From Saccoglossus kowalevskii (Eukaryota > Hemichordata > Enteropneusta > Harrimaniidae): a stretch of 64,000 nucleotides of DNA. Under the pieces are notes generated by a model that saw nothing but the letters and a program-made list of their open reading frames with translations, was not told the origin of the DNA and ran no database searches. The stretch covers positions 1-64,000 of the forward strand of contig NW_003134283.1 in NCBI RefSeq assembly GCF_000003605.2. Direction: 5' to 3'. Below are positions 36,291-49,164 of the stretch, one piece after another. Position 1 is the first letter of the stretch. Each line of letters opens with the position of its first letter. The translations under genes and the position numbers were made by a program.

Positions 36291-36500
36291 TAGTACTAAC
36301 CAGGCCCGATTGTGCTTTACTTTAAACATTTGTCGGTGACCTAACCACATAGCTGCAAGGATTATTTAAATGGCCGAATTGGCCGCTATTTCATGTTTTT
36401 GCATGTTTTAAAATCGATATTGCTGGCACAGGTAACTTCTAGAATTGACCTATGACCTCTACATACTTGGAGTAACAGTACGGTAATTTAACAGTTTTTA
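36291..36500 (+). repeat. Extra partial unit after the fold-back
   Basis: About 200 bp of group C variable block through DR1 (ACCAGGCCCG, CACATAGCTGC). TTATTTAAATGGCCG carries a small deletion also seen in U56 (TTATTTAAATAGCCG), 17 kb away. Confidence 0.85.
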
Positions 36501-37011
36501 ACAAAAATATTTATTCACATTTTCGAACTTTTAACTATGAGACTTGTTAATATGATATCACAGGTACCAATTCCGAATGAAACTACCAACTTTACAATCG
36601 CTTTTCACAACTTTGTAACCATTTTTTGTCGCTTTTTCGGTTGGCTGTTGTGATATTCTGCTTATATATGAGGCATTATCGATACATATACTTAATGTTT
36701 TCAACATTTAACTGCGGGGTTGTCATTACAATGACTTAGGATAAATATACAAGCTTCTTCGCCAACATTTCGTTCGTTTTTTCAACTTTGCACCCTGTTT
36801 TTTAACAGTTTACAGTCAGCTCATGTAAACATCGATAGGCAGCTTCCAACTGATTTTATTAAATTTGTCGACTTTACAACTGCGCGTTTCTATATGCCAA
36901 CAACTTAGGTCATACATACGAATACATCTACCAACTTTGTAATAACTTTGCACAACTTTGCAATCACTTTAAACAACTTTGAACGGTGTGTTAACAGCTT
37001 AAAACCCACTA

Positions 37012-37947
37012 CGTGCCGACGACATAAACAACTTGTTCTTGAAAATTAGAAGGATTTTGAAAACTTTTTATTAAATTAAAATAGTTACAACAATTCCGCG
37101 ATTTTCCACTATAAATGATTGACATCACAGTAAGAAAAAATGCAGGAACGTTGTTTTATATGTTTTACATGTGTGTGATGAAAAAAAATTCAACAGCTTG
37201 TTTACTGAGGGAGTCTCCCATGCAAGTACTAACCACGCACGATTGTGCTTTACTTTAAACATTTGTCGGTATCCTAACCACACAGGTGCATCAACTATTT
37301 GAATTTAAGCCGATTTGGCGGCTATTTCATGTTTTTGCATGTTTTAAAATCGATATCGCTGGCACAGGTAACTTCTAGAATTGACTTATGACCTCTACAT
37401 ACTTGGAGTAACAGTACGGTAATTTAACAGTATTTAACAAAACTATTTATTCACATTTTCGAACTTTTAACTATGAGACTTGTTAATATGATATCACAGG
37501 TACCAATTCCGAATGAAACTACCAACTTTACAATCGCTTTTCACAACTTTGTAACCATTTTTTGTCGCTTTTTCGGTTGGCTGTTGTGATAATCTGATTA
37601 TATATGAGGCATTATCGATACATTTACTTAATGTTTTCAACATTTAACTGCGGGGTTGTCATTACAATGACTTAGGATAAATATACAAGCTTCTTCGCCA
37701 ACATTTCGTTCGTTTTTTCATCTTTGCACCCTGTTTTCTAACAGTTTACATTCAGCTCATGTAAACATCGATAGGCAGCTTCCAACTGATTTTATTAAAT
37801 TTGTCGACTTTACAACTGCGCATTTCTATATGCCAAAAACTTAGGTCATACATACAAATACATCTACCAACTTTGTAATAACTTTGCACAACCTTGTAAT
37901 CACTTTAAACAACTTTGAACGGTGTGTTAACAGCTTAAAACCCACTA
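37012..37947 (+). repeat. Monomer U39 (936 bp, group B)
   Basis: Group B like U37. DR1 is damaged by one base (TGACTTATGACCT). Has AATCTGATTATATATG. The tail has TTTTTTCATCTTTGC, TACATTCAGC and GCCAAAAACTTAGG. Confidence 0.93.
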
Positions 37948-38883
37948 CGTGCCGACGACATAAACAACTTGTTCTTGAAAATTAGAAGGATTTTGAAAAC
38001 TTTTTATTAAATTAAAATAGTTACAACAATTCCGCGATTTTCCACTATAAATGATTGACATCACAGCAAGAAAGAATGCAGGAAAGTTGTTTTATATGTT
38101 TTACATGTGTGTGATGAAAAAAAAAATCAACAGCTTACTTACTGAGGGAGTTTCCCATGCAAGTACTAACCACGCCCGATTGTGCTTTACTTTAAACATT
38201 TGTCGGTGACCTAACCATCATAGCTGCAAGGATTATTTGAAACTAAGCCGAATTGGCGGCTATTTCATGGTTTTGCATGTTTTAAAATCGATATTGCTGG
38301 CACAGGTAACTTCTAGAATTCATCTATGACCTCTACATACTTGGAGTAACAGTACGGTATTTTAACAGTTTTTAACAAAAATATTTATTCACATTTTCGA
38401 ACTTTTAACTATGAGACTTGTTAATATGATATCACAGGTACCAATTCCGAATGAAACTACCAACTTTACAATCGCTTTTCACAACTTTGTAACTAATTAT
38501 TGACGATTTTAAGTTGGCTGTTGTGATAATCTGCTTATATATGAGGCATTATCGATACATTTACTTAATGTTTTCAACATTTAACTGCGGGGTTGTTATT
38601 ACAATGACTTAGGATAAATATACAAGCTTCTGCGCCAACATTTCTTTCGTTTCTTCAACTTTGCACACTGTTATCTAACAGTTTACAGTCAGCTCATGTA
38701 AACATCTATAGGCAGCTTCCAACTGATTTTATTAAATTTGTCGACTTTACAACTGCGCGTTTCTATATGCCAACAACTTAGGTCATACATACAAATACAT
38801 CTACCAACTTTGTAATAACTTTGCACAATTTTGCAATCACTTTAAACAACTTTGAACGGTGTGTTAACAGCTTAAACCCACTA
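37948..38883 (+). repeat. Monomer U40 (936 bp, group C2)
   Basis: Has GGAAAGTTG, CAGCTTACTTACTG, CCATCATAGCTGC, ATTGACGATTTTAAG, a damaged dyad (GTTATTACAATGAC), CTTCTGCGCC and TTTCTTTCGTTTCTTC. Most of these recur in U58. Confidence 0.93.
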
Positions 38884-39817
38884 CGTGCCGACGACATAAA
38901 CAACTTGTTCTTGAAATTAGAAGGATTTTGAAAACTTTTTATTAAATTAAAATAGTTACAACAATTCCGCGATTTTCCACTATAAATGATTGACATCACT
39001 GTAAGAAAGAATGCAGGAACGTTGTTTTATATGTTTTACATGTGTGTGATGAAAAAAAATTCAACAGCTTGTTTACTGAGGAGTCGCCCATGCAAGTACT
39101 AAACACGCCCGATTGTGCTTTACTTTAAACATTTGTCGGTGACCTAACCACACGGCTGCATGGATTATTTGAAATTAAGCCGATTTGGCGGCTATTTCAT
39201 GTTTTTGCATGTTTTAAAATCGATATCGCTGGCACAGGTAACTTCTAGAATTGACGTATGACCTCTACATACTTGGAGTAACAGTACGGTAATTTAACAG
39301 TATTTAACAAAAATATTTATTCACATTTTCGAACTTTTATCTATGAGACTTGTTAATATGATATCACAGGTACCAATTCCGAATGAAACTACCAACTTTA
39401 CAATCGCTTTTCACAACTTTGTAACTAATTTTTGTCGATTCTTCGGTTGGCTGTTGTGATAATCTGCTTATATATGAGGCATTATCGATACATTTACTTA
39501 ATGTTTTCAACATTTAACTGCGGGGTTGTCATTACAATGACTTAGGATAAATATACAAGCTTCTTCGCCAACATTTCGTTCGTTTTGTCAACTTTGCACC
39601 CTGTTTTCTAACAGTTTACAGTCAGCTCATGTGAACATCTATAGGCAGCTTTCAACTGATTTTATCAAATTTGTCGACTTTACAACTGCGCGTTTCTATA
39701 TGCCAACAACTTAGGTCATACATACGAATACATCTACCAACTTTGTAATAACTTTGCACAACTTTGCAATAAATTTAAACAACTTTGTACGGTGTGTTAA
39801 CAGCTTAAAACCCACTA
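38884..39817 (+). repeat. Monomer U41 (934 bp)
   Basis: Has ATCACTGTAAG, GAGGAGTCGCCC, AAACACGCCCG, CACACGGCTGC and TTGACGTATGACC, shared with U42 and partly with U66. The tail has CAATAAATTTAAAC and TTTGTACGG. Confidence 0.93.
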
Positions 39818-40747
39818 CGTGCCGACGACATAAACAACTTGTTCTTGAAAATTAGAAGGATTTTGAAAACTTTTTATTAAATTAAAATAGTTACAACAAT
39901 TCCGCGATTTTCCACTATAAATGATTGACATCACTGTAAGAAAGAATGCAGGAACGTTGTTTTATATGTTTTACATGTGTGTGATGAAAACAATTCAACA
40001 GCTTGTTTACTGAGGGAGTCGCCCATGCAAGTACTAAACACGCCCGATTGTGCTTTACTTTAAACATTTGTCGGTGACCTAACCACACGGCTGCATGGAT
40101 TATTTGAAATTAAGCCGATTTGGCGGCTATTTCATGTTTTTGCATGTTTTAAAATCGATATAGCTGGCACAGGTAACTTCTAGAATTGACGTATGACCTC
40201 TACATACTTGGAGTAACAGTACGGTAATTTAACAGTATTTAACAAAAATATTTATTCACATTTTCGAACTTTTAACTATGAGACTTGTTAATATGATATC
40301 ACAGGTACCAATTCCGAATGAAACTACCAACTTTACAATCGCTTTTCACAACTTTGTAACTAATTTTTGTCGATTTTTCGGTTGGCTGTTGTGATAATCT
40401 GCTTATATATGAGGCATTATCGATACATTTACTTAATGTTTTCAACATTTAACTGCGGGGTTGTCATTACAATGACTTAGGATAAATATACAAGCTTTTT
40501 CGCCAACATTTCGTTCGTTTTTTCAACTTTGCACACTATTTTCTAACAGTTTACAGTCAGCTCATGTAAACATCTATAGGCAGCTTTCAACTGATTTTAT
40601 TAAATTTGTCGACTTTACAACTGCGCGTTTCTATATGCCAACAACTTAGGTCATACATACGAATACATCTACCAATTTTGTAATAACTTTGCACAACTTT
40701 GCAATCACTTTAAACAACTTTGAACGTTAACAGCTTAAAACCCACTA
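39818..40747 (+). repeat. Monomer U42 (930 bp)
   Basis: Near twin of U41 in the first half (ATCACTGTAAG, CACACGGCTGC, TTGACGTATGACC), with ATATAGCTGGC. The tail has the TTTGAACGTTAACAG deletion shared with U8. Confidence 0.93.
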
Positions 40748-41682
40748 CGTGCCGACGACATAAACAACTTGTTCTTGAAAATTAGAAGGATTTTGAAAAC
40801 TTTTTATTAAATTAAAATAGTTACAACAATTCCGCGATTTTCCACTAATAATGATTGACATCACAGTAAGAAAGAATGAAGGAACGTTGTTTTATATGTT
40901 TTACATGTGTGTGATGAAAAAAAATTCAACAGCTCGTTTACTGAGGGAGTCTCCCATGCAAGTACTAACCAGGTCCAATTGTGCTTTACTTTAAACATTT
41001 GATGGTGACCTAACCACATAGCTGAAAGGATTATTTGAAATTAAGCCGAATTGGCGGCTATTTCATGTTTTTGCATGTTTTAAAATCGATATCGCTGGCA
41101 CAGGTAACTTCTAGAATTGACCTATGACCTCTACATACTTGGAGTAACAGTACGGTAATTTAACAGTTTTTACTAAAAATATTTATTCACATTTTCGAAC
41201 TTTTAACTATGAGACTTGTTAATATGATATCACAGGTACCAATTCCGAATGAAACTACCAACTTTACAATCGCTTTTCACAACTTTGTAACTAATTTTTG
41301 TCGATTTTTCGGTTGGCTGTTGTGATAATCTGCTTATATATGAGGCATTATCGATACATTTACTTAATGTTTTCAACATTTAACTGCGGGGTTGTCATTA
41401 CAATGACTTAGGATAAATATACAAGCTTCTTCGCCAACATTTCGTTCGTTTTTTCAACTTTGTACACTGTTTTCTAACAGTTTACAGTCAGCTCATGTGA
41501 ACATCTATAGGCAGCTTTCAACTGATTTTAATAAAATTGTCGACTTTACAACTGCGCGTTTCTATATGCCAACAACTTAGGTCATACATACGAATACATC
41601 TACCAACTTTGTAATAACTTTGCACAACTTTGCAATCACTTTAAACAACTTTGAACGGTGTGTAACAGCTTTAAACCCACTA
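40748..41682 (+). repeat. Monomer U43 (935 bp, group C)
   Basis: Has CACTAATAATG, GAATGAAGGAACG, ACCAGGTCCAATTG, TTTGATGGTGACC, CACATAGCTGAAAGG and CAGTTTTTACTAAAA. The end of the unit begins a cluster of one-base indels. Confidence 0.93.
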
Positions 41683-42622
41683 CGTGCCGATGACATAAAC
41701 AACTTGTTATTGAAAATTAGAAGGATTTTGAAAACTTTATATTTAATTAAAATTAGTTACAACAATTTCCGCGATTTGCCGCTATAAATGATTGACATCA
41801 CAAGTAAGAAAGAAATGCAGGAACGTTGTTTTATATGTTTTTACATGGGGTGATGAAAAAAATTCAACAGCTTGTTTATTGAGGGAGTCTCCCATGCAAG
41901 TACTAACCAGGCCCGATTGTGCTTTACTTTAAACATTTGTCGGTGACCTAACCACATAGCTGCAAGGATTATTTTGAAATTAAGCCGAATTGGCCGCTAT
42001 TTCATGTTTTTGCATGTTTTAAAATCGATATTGCTGGCACAGGTAACTTCTAGAATTGACCTATGACCTCTACATACTTGGAGTAACAGTACGGTAATTT
42101 AACAGTTTTTAACAAAAATATTTATTCACATTTTCGAACTTTTAACTATGAGACTTGTTAATATGATATCACAGGTACCAATTCCGAATGAAACTACCAA
42201 CTTTACAATCGCTTTTCACAACTTTGTAACCATTTTTTGTCGATTTTTCGGTTGGCTGTTGTGATAATCTGCTTATATATGAGGCATTATCGATACATTT
42301 ACTTAATGTTTTCAACATTTAACTGCGGGGTTGTCATTACAATGACTTAGGATAAATATACAATCTTCTTCGCCAACATTTCGTTCGTTTTTTCAACTTT
42401 GCACCCTGTTTTCTAACAGTTTACAGTAGGCTCATGTGAACATCTATAGGCAGCTTCCAACTGGTTTTATTAAATTTTTGGACTTTAGAACTGCGCGTTT
42501 CTATATGCCAACAACTTAGGTCATACATACGAATACATCTACTAACTTTGTAATAACTTTGCACAACTTTGCAATCACTTTAAACAACTTTGAACGGTGT
42601 GTTAACAGCTTAAAACCCACTA
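41683..42622 (+). repeat. Monomer U44 (940 bp, group C)
   Basis: The core is altered (CGTGCCGATGAC). Several single bases are gained between 41660 and 41850 (AAATTAGTTAC, AATTTCCGCG, CACAAGTAAG, GAAATGCAGG). The tail has CAGTAGGCTCATG, shared with U30. Confidence 0.92.
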
Positions 42623-43557
42623 CGTGCCGACGACATAAACAACTTGTTCTTGAAAATTAGAAGGATTTTGAAAACTTTTTATTAAATTAAAATAGTTACA
42701 ACAATTCCGCGATTTTCCACTATAAATGATTGACATCACAGTAAGAAAGAATGCAGGAACATTGTTTTATATGTTTTAAATGTGTGTGATGAAAAAAAAG
42801 TCAACAGCTCGATTACTGAGGGAGTCTCACATGCAAGAACTAACCACGCCCGATTGTGCTTTACTTTAAACATTTGTCGGTGACCTAACCACACAGCTGC
42901 ATGGATTATATGAAATTAAGCCGATTTGGCGGCTATTTCATGTTTGTGCATGTTTTAAAATCGATATCGCTGGCACAGGTAACTTCTTGAATTGACCTAT
43001 GACCTCTACATACTTGGAGTTACAGTACGGTAATTTAACAGTATTTAAACAAATATTTATAGACATTTTCGAACTTTTAACTATGAGACTTGTTAATATG
43101 ATATCACAGGTACCAATTCCAAATGAAACTACCAACTTTACAATCGGTTTTCACAACTTTGTAACCATTTTTTGTCGTTTTTTCGGTTGGCTGTTGTGAT
43201 AATCTGCTTATATATGAGGCATTATCGATACATTTACTTAATGTTTTCAACATTTAACTGCGGGGTTGTCATTACAATGACTTAGGATAAATATACAAGC
43301 TTCTTCGCCAACATTTCGTTCGTTTTTACAACTTTGCACACTGTTTTCTAACAGTTTACAGTCAGCTCATGTGAACATCTATAGGCAGCTGTCAACTGAT
43401 TTTATCAAATTTGTCGACTTTACAACTGTGCGTTTCTATATGCCAACAACTTAGGTCATACATACGAATACATCTACCAACTTTGTAATAACTTTGCACA
43501 ACTTTGCAATGACTTTAAACAACTTTGAACGGTGTGTTAACAGCTTAAAACCCACTA
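42623..43557 (+). repeat. Monomer U45 (935 bp, group A)
   Basis: Has GGAACATTG, TTTTAAATGTGTG and ACTTCTTGAATTG. GAGTTACAG leaves the 66-codon frame open. TTTATAGACATTTTCG and AATCGGTTTTCAC are shared with U59. Confidence 0.93.
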
Positions 43558-44491
43558 CGTGCCGACGACATAAACAACTTGTTCTTGAAAATTAGAAGGA
43601 TTTTGAAAACTTTTTATTAAATTAAAATAGTTACAACAATTCCGCGATTTGCCGCTATAAATGATTGACATCACAGTAAGAAAGAATGCAGGAACGTTGT
43701 TTTATATGTTTTACATGTGTGTGATGAAAAAAAATTCAACAGCTTGTTTACTGAGGGAGTCTCCCAAGCAAGTACTAACCAGCCCGATTGTGCTTTACTT
43801 TAAACCTTTCTTGGTGATCTAACCACATAGCTGCAAGGATTATTTGAAATTAAGCCGAATTGGCCGCTATTTCATGTTTTTGCATGTTTTAAAATCGATA
43901 TTGCTGGCACAGGTAACTTCTAGAATTGACCTATGACCTCTACATACTTGGAGTAACAGTACGGTAATTTAACAGTTTTTAACAAAATATTTATTCACAT
44001 TTTCGAACTTTTAACTATGAGACTTGTTAATTTGATATCACAGGTACCAATTCCGAATGAAACTACCAACTTTACAATCGCTTTTCACAACTTTGTAACT
44101 AATTTTTGTCGATTTTTCGGTTGGCTGTTGTGATAATCTGCTTATATATGAGGCATTATCGATACATTTACTTAATGTTTTCAACATTTAACTGCGGGAT
44201 TGTCATTACAATGACTTAGGATAAATATACAAGCTTCTTCGCCAACATTTCGTTCGTTTTTTCAACTTTGCACCCTGTTTTCTAACAGTTTACAGTCAGC
44301 TCATGTCAACATCTATAGGCAGCTTTCAACTGATTTTATCAAATTTGTCGACTTTACAACTGCGCGTTTCTATATGCCAACAACTTAGGTCATACATACG
44401 AATACATCTACCAACTTTGTAATAACTTTGCACAACTTTGCAATCACTTTAAACAACTTTGAACGGTGTGTTAACAGCTTAAAACCCACTA
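43558..44491 (+). repeat. Monomer U46 (934 bp, group C)
   Basis: Has CGATTTGCCGC, CTCCCAAGCAAG, ACCAGCCCG, CCTTTCTTGGTGATC, TTAATTTGATATC and GCGGGATTGTC. The tail has CATGTCAACATC, shared with U47. Confidence 0.93.
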
Positions 44492-45427
44492 CGTGCCGAC
44501 GACATAAACAACTTGTTCTTGAAAATTAGAAGGATTTTGAAAACTTTTTATTAAATTAAAATAGTTACAACAATTCCGCGATTTTCCACTATAAATGATT
44601 GACATCACAGTAAGAAAGAATGCAGGAACGTTGTTTTATATGTTTTACATGTGTTTCATGAAAAAAAAATCAACAGATCGTTTACTGAGGGAGTCTCCCA
44701 TGCAAGTACTAACCACGCCCGATTGTGCTTTACTTTAAACATTTGTCGGTGACCTAACCACATAGCTACAAGGATTATTTGAAATTAAGCCGATTTTGCG
44801 GCTATTTCATGTTTTTGCATGTTTTAAAATCGATATCGCTGGCACAGGTAACTTCTAGAATTGACCGATAACCTCTACATACATGGAGTAACAGTACGGT
44901 AATTTAACAGTATTTAACAAAAATATATATTCACATTTTCGAACTTTTAACTATGAGACTTGTTAATATGATATCACAGGTACCAATTCCGAATGAAACT
45001 ACCAACTTTACAATCGCTTTTCACAACTTTGTAACTAATTTTTGTCGATTTTTCGGTTGGCTGTTGTGATAATCTGCTTATATATGAGGCATTATCGATA
45101 CATTTACTTAATGTTTTCAACATTTAACTGCGGGGTTGTCATTACAATGACTTAGGATAAATATACAAGCTTCTTCGCCAACATTTCGTTCGTTTTTTCA
45201 ACTTTGCACCCTGTTTTCTAACAGTTTACAGTCAGCTCATGTCAACATCTATAGGCAGCTTTCAACTGATTTTATCAAATTTGTCGACTTTACAACTGCG
45301 CGTTTCTATATGCCAACAACTTAGGTCATACATACGAATACATCTACCAACTTTGTAATAACTTTGCACAACTTTGCAATAACTTTAAACAACTTTGTAC
45401 GGTGTGTTAACAGCTTAAAACCCACTA
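44492..45427 (+). repeat. Monomer U47 (936 bp)
   Basis: Has GTTTCATGAAAA, CAACAGATCG, CATAGCTACAAGG and CCGATTTTGCGG, the last three shared with U53. DR1 has both halves altered (TGACCGATAACCT). Confidence 0.93.
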
Positions 45428-46356
45428 CGTGCCGACGACATAAACAACTTGTTCTTGAAAATTAGAAGGATTTTGAAAACTTAAATTAAAATAGTTACAA
45501 CAATTCCGCGATTTTCCACTATAAATGATTGACATCACAGTAAAAAAGAATGCAGGAATGTTGTTTTATATGTTTTACATGTGTGTGATGAAAAAAAATT
45601 CAACAGCTTCTTTACTGAGGGAGTCTCCCATGCAAGTACTAACCACACCCGATTGTTCTTTACTTTAAACATTTGTCGGTGAGCTAACCACACAGGTGCA
45701 TGAATTATTTGAAATTAAGCCGATTTGGCGGCTATTTCATGTTTTTGCATGTTTTAAAATCGATATCGCTGGCACTGGTAACTTCTAGAATTGACCTATG
45801 ACCTCTACATACTTGGAGTAACAGTACGGTAATTTAACAGTATTTAACAAAAATATTTATTCACATTTTCGAACTTTTAACTATGAGACTTGTTAATATG
45901 ATATCACAGGTACCAATTCCGAATGAAACTACCAACTTTACAATCGCTTTTCACAACTTTGTAACTATTTTTTGTCGATTTTTCGGTTGGCTGTTGTGAT
46001 AATCTGCTTATATATGAGGCATTATCGATACATTTACTTAATATTTTCAACATTTAACTGCGGGGTTGTCATTACAATGACTTACGATAAATACACAAGC
46101 TTCTTCGCCAACATTTCGTTCGTTTTTTCAACTTTGCACCCTGTTTTCTAACAGTTTACAGTCAGCTCATGTGAACATCTATAGGCAGCTTTCAACTGAT
46201 TTTATTAAAATGTCGACTTTAGAACTGCGCGTTTCTATATGCCAACAACTTAGCTCATACATACGAATACATCTACCAACTTTCTAATAACTTTGCACAA
46301 CTTTGCAATCACTTTAAATAATTTTTAACGGTGTGTTAACAGCTTAAAACCCACTA
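45428..46356 (+). repeat. Monomer U48 (929 bp, group D)
   Basis: Carries the same 6-bp deletion as U6 (GAAAACTTAAATTAAAATAG) and CAGTAAAAAAGAATG, ACCACACCCG. Has GTGAGCTAACC and GGCACTGGTAAC. The tail has TAAATAATTTTTAACGG. Confidence 0.93.
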
Positions 46357-47292
46357 CGTGCCGACGACATATACAACTTGTTCTTGAAAATTAGAAGGAT
46401 TTTGAAAACTTTTTATTAAATTAAAATAGTTACAACAATTCCGCGATTTTCCACTATAAATGATTGACATCACAGTAAGAAAGAATGCAGGAACGTTGTT
46501 TTATATGTTTTACATGTGTGTGATGAAAAAAAATTCAACAGCTCGATTACTGAGGGAGTCTCACATGCAAGTACTAACCACGCCCGATTGTGCTTTACTT
46601 TAAACATTTGTCGGTGACCTAACCACACAGCTGCACGGATTATATGAAATTAAGCCGATTTGGCGGCTATTTCATGTTTGTGCATGTTTTAAAATCGATA
46701 TCGCTGGCACAGGTAACTTCTAGAATTGACCTATGACCTCTACATACTTGGAGTAACAGTACGGTAATTTAACAGTATTTAACACAATTATTTATTCACA
46801 TTTTCGAACTTGTAACTATGAGATTTGTTAATATGATATCACAGGTACCAATTCCGACTGAAACTACCAACTTTACAATCGCTTTTCACAACTTTGTAAC
46901 TAATTTTTGTCGATTTTTCGGTTGGCTGTTGTGATAATCTGCTTATATATGAGGCATTATCGACACATTTACTTAATGTTTTCAACATTTAACTGCGGGG
47001 TTGTCATTACAATGACTTAGGATAAATATACAAGCTTCTTCGCCAACATTTCGTTCGTTTTTTCAACTTTGCACACTGTTTTCTAACAGTTTACAGTCAG
47101 CTCATGTGAACATCTATAGGCAGCTTTCAACTGATTTTATTAAAATTGTCGACTTTACAACAGCGCGTTTCTATATGCCAACAACTTAGGTCATACATAC
47201 GAATACATCTACCAACTTTGTAATAACTTTGCACAACTTTGCAATCACTTTAAACAACTTTGAACGGTATGTTAACAGCTTAAAACCCACTA
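46357..47292 (+). repeat. Monomer U49 (936 bp, group A)
   Basis: Has GACATATACAAC, AACACAATTATTTATTC, TTGTAACTATGAG and ATGAGATTTG. The tail has TTTACAACAGCGCG and ACGGTATGTTAAC, the first part of a block repeated in U50. Confidence 0.93.
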
Positions 47293-48228
47293 CGTGCCGA
47301 CGACAGAAACAACTTGTTCTTGAAAATTAGAAGGATTTTGAAAACTTTTTATTAAACTAAAATAGTTACAACAATTCCGCGATTTTCCACTATAAATGAC
47401 TGACATCACAGTAAGAAGGAATGCAGGAACGTTGTTTTATATGTTTTACATGTGTGTGATGAAAATAAATTCAACAGCTCGATTACTGAGGGAGTCTCCC
47501 ACGCAAGTACTAACCAGGCCCGATTGTTCTTTACTTTAAACATTTGTCGGTGACCTAACCACACAGCTGCATGGATTATATGAATTTAAGCCGATTTGTC
47601 GGCTATTTCATGTTTTTGCATGTTTTAAAATCGATATCGCTGGCACAGGTAACTTCTAGAATTGACCTATGACCTCTACATACTTGGAGTAACAGTACGG
47701 TAATTTAACAGTATTTAACAAAACTATTTATTCACATTTTCGAACTTTTAACTATGAGACTTGTTAATATGATATCACAGGTACCAATTCCGACTGAAAC
47801 TACCAACTTTACAATCGCTTTTCACAACTTTGTAACTAATTTTTGTCGATTTTTCGGTTGGCTGTTGTGATAATCTGCTTATATATGAGGCATTATCGAC
47901 ACATTTACTTAATGTTTTCAACATTTAACTGCGGGGTTGTCATTACAATGACTTAGGATAAATATACAAGCTTCTTCGCCAACATTTCGTTCGTTTTTTC
48001 AACTTTGCACACTGTTTTCTAACAGTTTACAGTCAGCTCATGTGAACATCTATAGGCAGCTTTCAACTGATTTTATTAAAATTGTCGACTTTACAACAGC
48101 GCGTTTCTATATGCCAACAACTTAGGTCATACATACGAATACATCTACCAACTTTGTAATAACTTTGCACAACTTTGCAATCACTTTAAACAACTTTGAA
48201 CGGTATGTTAACAGCTTAAAACCCACTA
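47293..48228 (+). repeat. Monomer U50 (936 bp, group A/C hybrid)
   Basis: Has GACAGAAACAAC, TTAAACTAAAATAG, ATGACTGACATC, AAGAAGGAATGC, CTCCCACGCAAG, GATTGTTCTTTAC and ATTTGTCGGC. Nearly identical to U51, one of the closest pairs in the window. Confidence 0.93.
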
Positions 48229-49164
48229 CGTGCCGACGACAGAAACAACTTGTTCTTGAAAATTAGAAGGATTTTGAAAACTTTTTATTAAATTAAAATA
48301 GTTACAACAATTCCGCGATTTTCCACTATAAATGATTGACATCACAGTAAGAAGGAATGCAGGAACGTTGTTTTATATGTTTTACATGTGTGTGATGAAA
48401 ATAAATTCAACAGCTCGATTACTGAGGGAGTCTCCCACGCAAGTACTAACCAGGCCCGATTGTTCTTTACTTTAAACATTTGTCGGTGACCTAACCACAC
48501 AGCTGCATGGATTATATGAATTTAAGCCGATTTGTCGGCTATTTCATGTTTTTGCATGTTTTAAAATCGATATCGCTGGCACAGGTAACTTCTAGAATTG
48601 ACCTATGACCTCTACATACTTGGAGTAACAGTACGGTAATTTAACAGTATTTAACAAAACTATTTATTCACATTTTCGAACTTTTAACTATGAGACTTGT
48701 TAATATGATATCACAGGTACCAATTCCGACTGAAACTACCAACTTTACAATCGCTTTTCACAACTTTGTAACCAATTTTTGTCGATTTTTCGGTTGGCTG
48801 TTGTGATAATCTGCTTATATATGAGGCATTATCGACACATTTACTTAATGTTTTCAACATTTAACTGCGGGGTTGTCATTACAATGACTTAGGATAAATA
48901 TACAAGCTTCTTCGCCAACATTTCGTTCGTTTTTTCAACTTTGCACCCTGTTTTCTAACAGTTTACAGTCAGCTCATGTGAACATCTATAGGCAGCTTTC
49001 AACTGATTTTATTAAAATTGTCGACTTTACAACTGCGCGTTTCTATATGCCAACAACTTAGGTCATACATACGAATACATCTACCAACTTTGTAATAACT
49101 TTGCACAACTTTGCAATCACTTTAAACAACTTTGAACGGTGTGTTAACAGCTTAAAACCCACTA
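48229..49164 (+). repeat. Monomer U51 (936 bp, group A/C hybrid)
   Basis: Twin of U50 with only a few differences (TTAAATTAAAATAG, ATGATTGACATC, TTTGTAACCAATTTTTG). The copy probably arose by a recent exchange out of register by exactly one unit. Confidence 0.93.

Larger units (their letters stand above)
35832..37011 (+). repeat. Monomer U38 plus partial unit (1180 bp)
   Basis: Group B start with a 17-bp local duplication near 35978, then a fold-back junction at 36256-36290 and a jump into the variable block of a group C unit. DR1 is damaged in the first part (TGACCTATGATCT) and intact in the second. Confidence 0.92.
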
